DNA of 64,000 nucleotides, from assembly GCF_964340395.1 (NCBI RefSeq), contig NC_135550.1:4624601-4688600 (forward strand), in the 5' to 3' direction. Every line of letters starts with the position of its first letter. Within the stretch, counting starts at the first letter, position 1. The position numbers were made by a program, and so were the translations under genes. Under the pieces are notes generated by a model, which was not told where the DNA came from, made no database searches, and saw only the letters and a list, made by a program, of their open reading frames with translations. Positions 54,085 to 64,000 of the stretch are shown in pieces. The DNA is from Glandiceps talaboti (Eukaryota; Hemichordata; Enteropneusta; Spengelidae).

Positions 54085-55790
54085 AGAGTTCACAGTAGTT
54101 TATTCATGGATTTCACCCTGATATTGATGGCATGAGACTCATGACCCAGGGATAGTCCCTAGGAATATTTGGGATTTCCACGAAAAAGATTAAACAATCT
54201 TACGGTTATCATTTCGACGTTGCCATACATGTGATTGGAGATTGAAGTAAGAAAGACGGCATAGAATTGGCAAAAACATTCGATCTTTACCTAAATTATT
54301 CTGTAGCTTCTTTTGGTGTGTCAACATAACGATACATTTCATGCAAATCAAACTATGGATTTAACAAGTCACGGAATATTTGTTCCGAACAAACTTGAAT
54401 GATTTATGTCCTCGTAAATACACTCACAAAATGCCCTGTTGGCATTCCTATATCGCCATGTTTTCTACAGTATTGTTCAAAAGACCTTGCCCAATGACAT
54501 GATGATATAAAATGACTACCATGCTGAAAATGAGAACAAATTCGGGTGACTGGTTTAAGACTACCTACACTGCAATTGTTCAGAAACGAATAAAATATAG
54601 TTTGTATAAACGACGTCTACATATATTTATTTTATTTATTTATTGCATCCCTTTTGTATCAGGGGCTCACTAAGAATGTTAGGAGCAGCACTAAGAACAA
54701 ATTAAAATACGTACACTAATAAAAAGACGAGTAAAAAACATATACAGGAACAAACAACATATATTGTGGCCAGATCTCGAGGTACTGAATTATGACTGAC
54801 ATCATCATTTGAAGACCTACTATATCCTCCAACAGTTGACGTACGCATAATGTGTTCCAACGTGTACACCGCTGATGAATCAATGTTGACCCAAATCAGA
54901 ATTGAATTAGGTATAGCTATCATCCCTGTCTTCGAAGTAATATAGAAGAATGTACAATATTGTTGCCGGTCAGTTTTGATGAGATGATCATAAATTATTT
55001 TCCAAATCCAGGAATTCGTCAACGTGGGAGCTACCTGAGTCAAAGACATATTTAATGTCTATAAAAGACATTGTACCTTAGTTACTTCCAAAAGACATTT
55101 ACTGTAGAAAATAGAATAACCTCTGGTACTGTTTCGTAGAATCCAGTCACCGGCTTTCCTTTGCAACCGAAATAACATACACATCGTGGAGTGCGTGGGC
55201 TCTGCCGTGTTCAAAGACGAGTCATATCTTTCTAGCTGACTCACTGGGTGTTATGGGAAATGAAAACTTTCTCTATATGCATTCAAAACAGTGAAATAAT
55301 TCATAAAGTAACCGACTCACACTGCAACCAAATCTGTTGGTTAGGAAACAAAGTAAAAAAAAAATCTTTTTGCATTAGTTATGGTTTTCCATTTAGTTGA
55401 AAATGACTGTAAGAATTTGTCGTTGAATCATCTCCACGTGCACACAGACAGTGAGGAGTGGTGTCGAATATGTCAAACCCCGTAGTATTAGAAATAGAAA
55501 TACTATAATTTTCACGCTATCATGGATTCGAGAAATTATTGTAGTCGTGACGAGAAGACAAAAAACTTTCCATAACTGAATGATAACCTGTTAGATTTTG
55601 ATAGGCATATATATACATATGATTGTCATTTAGCCAAGTTTCGTTTTCTGTGAGTGGGCATATCGGAATTTAGGCGGGGCATTGGGTGTGGACATTGGGT
55701 GAAAGGGAAAAGGATAGGTTTTCCAAGAGAAAATATTTGGAAAACCGTCCTGCAATATATCAATGCGAAATGTATACACCTATGTAAATG
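54085..55790 (+). repeat. Dispersed (TATG)n-tailed repeat family, copy 3
   Basis: Collinear with 50236-51112 but longer. Extra sequence lies between about 54225 and 54762 and between about 54846 and 55085. Shared landmarks are CCCTAGGAATATTTGGGATT (54158), GTGGCCAGATCTCGAGGTAC (54769), TTTGAAGACCTACTATATCC (54808), TTCGTAGAATCCAGTCACCG (55132), CATAACTGAATGATAACCTG (55571) and TTTAGCCAAGTTTCGTTTTC (55629). It ends with a short GTATACACCTAT duplication and then the TATG tract. No open frame of note. Confidence 0.8.
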
Positions 55791-55796
55791 TATACA

Positions 55797-56037
55797 CCTA
55801 TGTATGTATGTATGTATGTATATATGTATGTATGTATATATGTATGTATGTATGTGTGTGTGTATGTATGTATGTATGTATGTATGTATGTATGTATGTA
55901 TGTATGTGTGTGTGTGTATGTATGTATGTATGTATGTGTGTGTATGTATGTATGTATGTATGTATGTATGTATGTATGTATGTACATGTATGTATGTATG
56001 TGTGTATGTATGTATGTATGTATGTATGTATGTATGT
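55797..56037 (+). repeat. (TATG)n microsatellite tail of copy 3
   Basis: A TATG tract of about 240 bp with TG and TATA variants. Confidence 0.95.
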
Positions 56038-59000
56038 CACAAAATGCCAGCACAGGTGATTGTTTATTTATCAAACGTACGATATAATCGCATTTTAGTC
56101 GACGTTGAATACATGTGTCTGTTTATACTAAGAACGTGATTTATATTTAATATATTTCGGCCAACAGAAGATTTACCAATGGCAGAAATAGCATTTTTCT
56201 TATCTATCAAAATGTACAATACTGGTGGATCAAGTTAGTACATAACATTTAAAAAGAGACATGTATACATTTACATAGCTGGATTAAAAGGCATCGTTAC
56301 TGAAATTGAGCGAAAACACGATAATATTCATAAGTTCAAGGACAATATCAGGCAGGAAGGCAAAAATAATGTTTTCCCAGATGTCAATGGTTTGGTATTA
56401 CGTATCGTATACGTAGTTGTAGGATTACTAAATGCTCAATTATAACAACAAGGGTATATTACACATAATCATATAGGTTGTCGTTGCGCACAGCTATTTC
56501 TAACGACGAGTGTCTTCCATACAGTAATTAAAAGTCGACGTCATTTTCATGGTCGGTGAGAAAAGTACCGTTACAGTCACAGGTTGTACAATCGATTACG
56601 TCACCCAACACCGTCACCGTGACTGGCTTGTCAAGTCATAGTTGCAGTCAAGTATTTGGATAACTTTTAAAGAAACTATTGTTTCAATAATTATAGTTTG
56701 AAAATTTTAGAATATATATCGGTAGCTTCCGGATCGCTCCTTCTTCATAGGGGAATAACTAAATTGTGGTCCTTAGGACTTCAATGCATGAATGGAGATT
56801 TTCACGAGTAGTGTGATAGATTCCGACAAAAATTATGGATTTGCATATTCCATCTAACTGTAGATACACATACATTGTATACCACATCCCCGTGTTTGGA
56901 CGAAGGGACATCGTCCATGGCTGTTATTTGGACAGATAGAGCCGACATTTTATTTTTATGACGAGTAATACTAGTACTGTAACGGTTACCCGTACGTAAC
57001 AAACGATCGAAAGGATTGGGTGGTATTAGCAAGTGCTGGTTTACAGTTGTTGGCACGAACACAAGGAAGCACACTTTGATGTCCGTGTTGTAAACATCCT
57101 ACGTACCCCGAACCCACCCTGACTAATTATAATTGCAATTGACACCAACGGAGAGAGAGTTGTCTACAATTATAAAGTATGACACTTGCCCACGAGGAGC
57201 TGTCACATTCTATTGTCGAGTAGCAGCATATACAATTTGCATTGACCCTTGACCTTTTACTCTAAACCATTATAGCAATCTAAGCTACATCAAATGTTAC
57301 AACAAACAAATAACGTCACCTTTTCATCACGTGTAACTTATCTTTTAGTAACAAGTTTTTTTTTAATGGTTATTAAAGACTATAGAATCATAAATAGAGT
57401 AACTTGTATACACAAATACATGACTGTACTACCGTATATTCACGGCGTGAGGTGTCACATAAAACGTCAAAGTAATCGCAAGATTAGCGATATCATTATT
57501 TCCCAAATTTAGTACAACGATGACGTTTATGCAGTTCAGGACGTTTGAAGACATAACGCATGCGCAATTGGCAGTGAAGATGCGTCCTTTTATCAGATAA
57601 TCAACAAATCTTGAACAAATCTTTTGTTGTGTTTTATATGACACTCTGGTGAAGCCTTATTCTGACGACGAATTTCGTGGACTTCTCACCCGTATCATAA
57701 ATATATTATAATTATATGCTTATACAGCATATCAAATGCAAGAAGTGACAGTGGTATATGAAAAAAAGGATGGTTGCCAAGCCTCTGTTTAGCCCTCTTA
57801 TCCCATGTGTAATCATACGTACATATACATACATAGGAACCACGATGGTAGATTCGCCTAAAACACCGTTAATTTCCTCCCGAGAGTATGGCGACGATGA
57901 CCAATGACCCGTTCCCAGGATGAACGTATGGTCGTTTATTTATAATGTGATTCGAACGCTTTTTGTCCACAGAATCTCATGAATTAACGGTATGACAACA
58001 CAACATAGAATTTAGCAGAGGCAACTTCTTCTTGCGTGACCACACTAATTCACAAATGAATTCTTTAAAAAATGTGGGAGGACATCAGATATGTGTACAA
58101 TGTATATCATGCTATTGACAGGACGGACGCCCCTTTGTCATTCTTGTCACCCTTTGTAGAGATTTGACAACCATTGGGAAAGTATGACCACAACGAACCG
58201 TTCTTACATACGACAAAACCGTCAAAAAAAAGACCTGAATACTAAAACATGCGGGTCTCCGACACGAATCGACCTATAACGGAACAACTCAGTGAAACCA
58301 CATGACGTTTTGATCACAACAAAACACATACATTCATGTATGTATCACCTACCCCCATTATGGTATTCAAATAGGGTGCCAAATGGATATAGAATGTCAA
58401 GTTGCCAGTAAACTCACTAGGAAATGTTTTGTTTGTTGTGTGTATGTATACACCAGGTCGATCATGTGGACATCAGGTGTATAAAATACATCTGTAATAT
58501 CTAATAAAATCTTATATTTTAAAACCGTGACGTTATCTCCACGGCACCCATTTTACCTTGATCATATAATGCAATATCATGACGTCACCCGAGATAGTCG
58601 CAACAAAATCTACAAAGTAATCAAAAGAGTACATTACTCACCAGATGTCTTTCAAAGAATTTTGTTTCTTTTACCGTGAAATGTGTCAATTTCTTTTCAC
58701 TCTTATTCCAAACAATGCAATGTAAGTGATTCTTGAGGTGGGACAACTACGTCATACTGATATTATTTCTAGTTGATAAAGGTGTTACATTTCGTTTTCT
58801 AGATCTACACAGAACATGCTGCAGCATTCAAAGAAAAGGAGCGGAGTGTTTGGTGTGAGTTTTTTTTTCAAAAGAGACGATGCAGGGGTGTCAATTTGTC
58901 GATCGAGAAAAGATATAAAATAAAGTTTCTTACAAAATGATAATTTGTTGTTTTTTTGTTTTCGATTAAGTCGTATGTATTATTGTAGAAACAGTAGATT

Positions 59001-61079
59001 TGTCGTATACATATCAATCATCATTTTTTTCTTCCACATAAACGTTAACAAATGTAATGAGTATAGTAGAGTCAACCGCGGCCACAACACATCGGCATAT
59101 CTCCATGAAATGCGCCCAGGAAATCAACTGTACTTTTGCCGTTACTTTGTTCATGAAAACGCCAACCCATTGCCAATTAAAAGTAATCGGGGTCACTGTA
59201 CAATTTCCTTAAATAGATTTTCAAAATGTTTTCAAAATTAAACCACTTTAGAACTATATGGTAAATTTTTTTTTAATTTTTAAATGTCGGTTTACGTGAG
59301 AACAAGACGGTGGAATTCGAACTTAGAGGATCAAAGCAAGCTTCCACGTGACAAATTAAGTTTGGAGTGATTTTAAAAACTAAGACTTTTATTGAAATTC
59401 ATCCCTGAGGGACATTCTGTACCGTAAAAACTGATCAGCCTGTATATTGCTTATGCACGTGTTTTATTGTACTAGCAGTATTCAATAAAACCAGGCAGTG
59501 GTAGTCTATTCAAACATATTGATTGTCCGGTAATTGACCAAATGCCTAACTCTGATGATTCAATAAATGTATAACCTTTGAACCCACGCAAACCATTCTA
59601 CCTACATGTATACTACAGTAACAATGGTATTTTTAACACAGCAGCATATATAATTTCGAATTCGGCGTACTGAAAACTAAGATATGCGTTAAAGGGAGAA
59701 ATAAAAACACCAGATTTTGAACATAGATTACTTCATACAGTATCCACGAAATTCAAATTGGATTCTTTCCAGTAATATAGCCTTACCTTATAATTAAAAG
59801 TTTTCTCATAAACAGCATAAGTCTGTGGCCGTGGTTTACTATAAAGCGATGTCTTGAATTGGCAATTGGGCTGTCAACTTTTCTTAATTTATAGTTGTAA
59901 ATTTGCGGCTCAGAGACTTCTTTTGATGTCACTCAGTATCACCAAATGAATCTCCCTACACCTCGGTGTAGAGAGCTTTTTTAGATTGTAGTAGCACCAA
60001 GACTCTGAGCTGATTAATCAAATGTATCGTCCCCCTGTATTAAATATTTCACAAAGACAGAAAGGGTGGTATATAGTGTTAACTTTAGTACATTCACAGG
60101 CTGCCAATACCTTGCGTTCGGCTAGAAAAGTGTTAATTTCTACCCCTCGATTCTCGATTCCTTGTCTTGACAAGTTTACTAATATTTTCATAACTTAGTT
60201 TAGGTGAGATACAGAGACACTTACTACACAGCTCTCATCGAACGAGAATTACAGTGTAATTTGGCGAGTATGATGGTATACAAATGGTGTTTTATAGATT
60301 AGATTAAATTAAATTATATTAGATTAGATTTAGCTAAATTTCAATATATTGAGTCATAGCACTGCTAGTAGTGGTTGTGACCAAACATACGAAAGTAGGC
60401 TGCATATAATATGATAACAGCAAATCCGATCTAAACATGGGAAGCATATGAATAAAATCAGTTTTATCGTTTTAGAAGAAAACATATAAACAAGGTCGAT
60501 AATGAGGATAGTAAATTAGTATCACATCCACGTCAATGCAATTGTGAACTACTTGTTCGTTCGTTCTAAACGAAAGTCCGGATATTCGTATGACCCAATT
60601 CAAATACTATAAAACATGACAAGGTGATCCAGGAAGCCCTTAAAATGAACATGTACGTCGTCTTCTTTCGTTTGCAAATACGTTTGTTCAATTATGACTC
60701 AAATGACATCATGGTATATGGCAGGCTAACAAAAAGTTTACAAAATCGTGTACTCATATAGTACCTTTAAGAAGAGAAGACAATATATGGAAAACAGAAT
60801 GCGTATTGTCATAAAATTATTTACCAATTATTATTGTGTTAGTGATTTAACCGTTCGTTCAAAAATAGTAAATTAGGTGATCTTGTATTTTCCTACCAGC
60901 CCACGCCGTTGCAAAGCGCGGGAGTCATTATTGGTTCCGGTGACATTGATATTCGGTAAGGGGGAAAACAGTTACCCTCGCTAATCTGTGTTATACGAGT
61001 AAGAAATACTACCGTATCGATCAAGAAAAATTCCCCATTTGAGTTACTTCAGCACTCCAAAATTAGCTCATCTTGGGTC
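56038..61079. other. Long stretch without a supported gene
   Basis: Five kilobases with only short open frames lacking recognisable domains (for example 56802-57074 minus and 58945-59241 plus). A short interrupted TTAGATTAGAT-type tract lies near 60297-60335. Within the last 200 bases before the TATA box at 61080 there is a CpG-richer patch (60898-60960) with an inverted CCAAT box near 60929. It fits the proximal promoter of the downstream gene. Confidence 0.5.
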
Positions 61080-61087
61080 TATATAAG
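61080..61087 (+). promoter_or_regulatory. TATA box of the secreted-protein gene
   Basis: TATATAAG at 61080-61087 lies about 25-32 bases before a plausible start site near 61112 and is followed by a short ATG-free leader that ends in a consensus donor. The arrangement (TATA box, leader exon, strong donor) supports a real core promoter. An alternative is a TATAAAG at 62941-62947 followed by a MEF2-like CTAAAAATAG, which would give a shorter transcript. Confidence 0.55.
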
Positions 61088-61111
61088 CCTGTGGTGTCAC
61101 CATGTCGTCTC

Positions 61112-61194
61112 ATCGCACTTCACCACAACTATTAACTGATCACTCCAGATACACAAGAAGTTTCGAAGTTAACGAAGATACAGTTAAAACACAG
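61112..61194 (+). other. Predicted non-coding first exon (5' UTR)
   Basis: About 83 bases between the inferred start site and the donor ACACAG|GTAAGC (GT at 61195). The segment has no ATG, as expected for a leader exon joined to the coding exon at 63497. The 5' end is an estimate from the TATA box. The donor is a near-perfect match to consensus. Confidence 0.5.
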
Positions 61195-63496
<2,302 letters not shown>

Positions 63497-63722
63497 CATC
63501 AAGATGGTAAATGTATTCATAACAAAAGTGTTCCTCTTCAGTGCCATGGTAGTCGCACTGTTGTCGAATCTACCCTCTACAAATGCAGCATCGTTTTTGA
63601 AAAATCTAAGGCAAAGGAGAAGTACAAGGTGTGCGCAGGAGACTGCATTTTGTACGAACGTTGTGATCACAACAATTCACCAATGGGATGACTACTTGAA
63701 CAATCACATTATTCCCACATAT
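63497..63722 (+). CDS. Secreted protein with signal peptide, first coding exon (partial gene)
   Basis: The exon runs from the acceptor at 63496 to the donor ACATAT|GTAAGT (GT at 63723). Coding starts at ATG 63504 in good context (AAGATGG) and gives exactly 73 codons, so the next intron is phase 0. Residues 1-8 form a short n-region with one Lys. Residues 9-23 (VFLFSAMVVALLSNL) are the hydrophobic core, and cleavage is likely after Ala28 (STNA) or Ala29. The mature start contains a basic cluster RQRR (36-39) that could be a furin-type site, then Cys43 and Cys50 seven residues apart, and an aromatic/acidic stretch QWDDYLNN (60-67). The protein is predicted to be exported, and its rest is on exons beyond the window. 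I do not recognise the family. A small secreted factor or propeptide is possible but not shown. Confidence 0.68.
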
Positions 63723-64000
63723 GTAAGTATACATTTTAATATTATCAAGATTGAAGGCCGATAAAGTCTATGTACTCCTGGAATGTATCCCCACCACCAC
63801 CTCTCAAATCTTGGCCTAATGAAACTTGAACATGATGATAGTCTAAGTCTCCAAATGTTTTTATACACGTCTGAAGATTATACGATTAAAAATAGAGAAA
63901 CTTGAAATAAACTTACTGATACAAATTTCATTACACTAAACTGAAATTTTACCTCAGGTTTTTCAAAACATTGAATGGCAAATTGTCTTTTTAGTCCGGC
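63723..64000 (+). other. Start of the next intron, runs off the window
   Basis: Begins GTAAGTATAC. No further exon is recognisable before the window ends. Confidence 0.5.

Noticed and set aside
56802-57074. 90-codon minus-strand open frame as a gene
   Set aside because: No domain, no splice-site support, and composition like the surroundings.

Overview
The window looks like animal nuclear DNA from an AT-rich genome, most likely a marine invertebrate. The clues are GT-AG intron signals next to short coding exons, decayed non-LTR retrotransposons (one of the L2/CR1 type), many long di- and tetranucleotide microsatellites, and a LicD/fukutin-like exon. The species cannot be fixed from sequence alone. 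There are no bacterial operons, no CRISPR array, and no rRNA or tRNA that I could recognise.

Layout. 1-8.6 kb is mostly non-coding. It holds a 762-bp foldback (near-palindromic) element at 3232-3993, a 78-bp tandem duplication, a diverged 220-240 bp tandem repeat at 6.8-7.9 kb and G-run repeats at 8.0 kb. At 8.58-8.87 kb on the minus strand is the 5' coding exon of a predicted Golgi type II membrane protein with a LicD motif. A 60-bp copy of part of that exon lies just upstream of its start codon.

The dominant feature is a continuous satellite array at 9.23-38.11 kb of about 186 monomers of 155 bp. Each monomer is five diverged 31-bp subunits, each carrying a (T)GGAATGAC core at exact 31-bp spacing. 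The array has higher-order structure with periods of 7, 8, 11, 26 and 22 monomers. The 22-mer is present three times and the 26-mer twice, nearly identical. The array ends directly in a (CATA)n tract.

38.1-56 kb is dense in repeats: inverted repeats ending in GA/CT tracts, three non-LTR retrotransposon remnants (41.8-43.1 kb plus, 45.6-46.7 kb plus, 47.6-48.0 kb minus), a perfect 17-bp-arm hairpin, and a dispersed repeat family present three times. Each family copy ends at a (TATG)n or (CATA)n tract, the longest being about 1.2 kb.

56-61 kb has no supported gene. From 61.08 kb there is a coherent gene start on the plus strand: TATA box, short non-coding exon, strong donor, 2.3-kb intron whose acceptor polypyrimidine tract is largely a 102-bp (TC)n microsatellite, then a 73-codon exon encoding a signal peptide and a short cysteine-containing secreted segment, ending in a strong phase-0 donor. 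The gene continues past the window. The two gene fragments show no functional link; most of the window is repeat biology.
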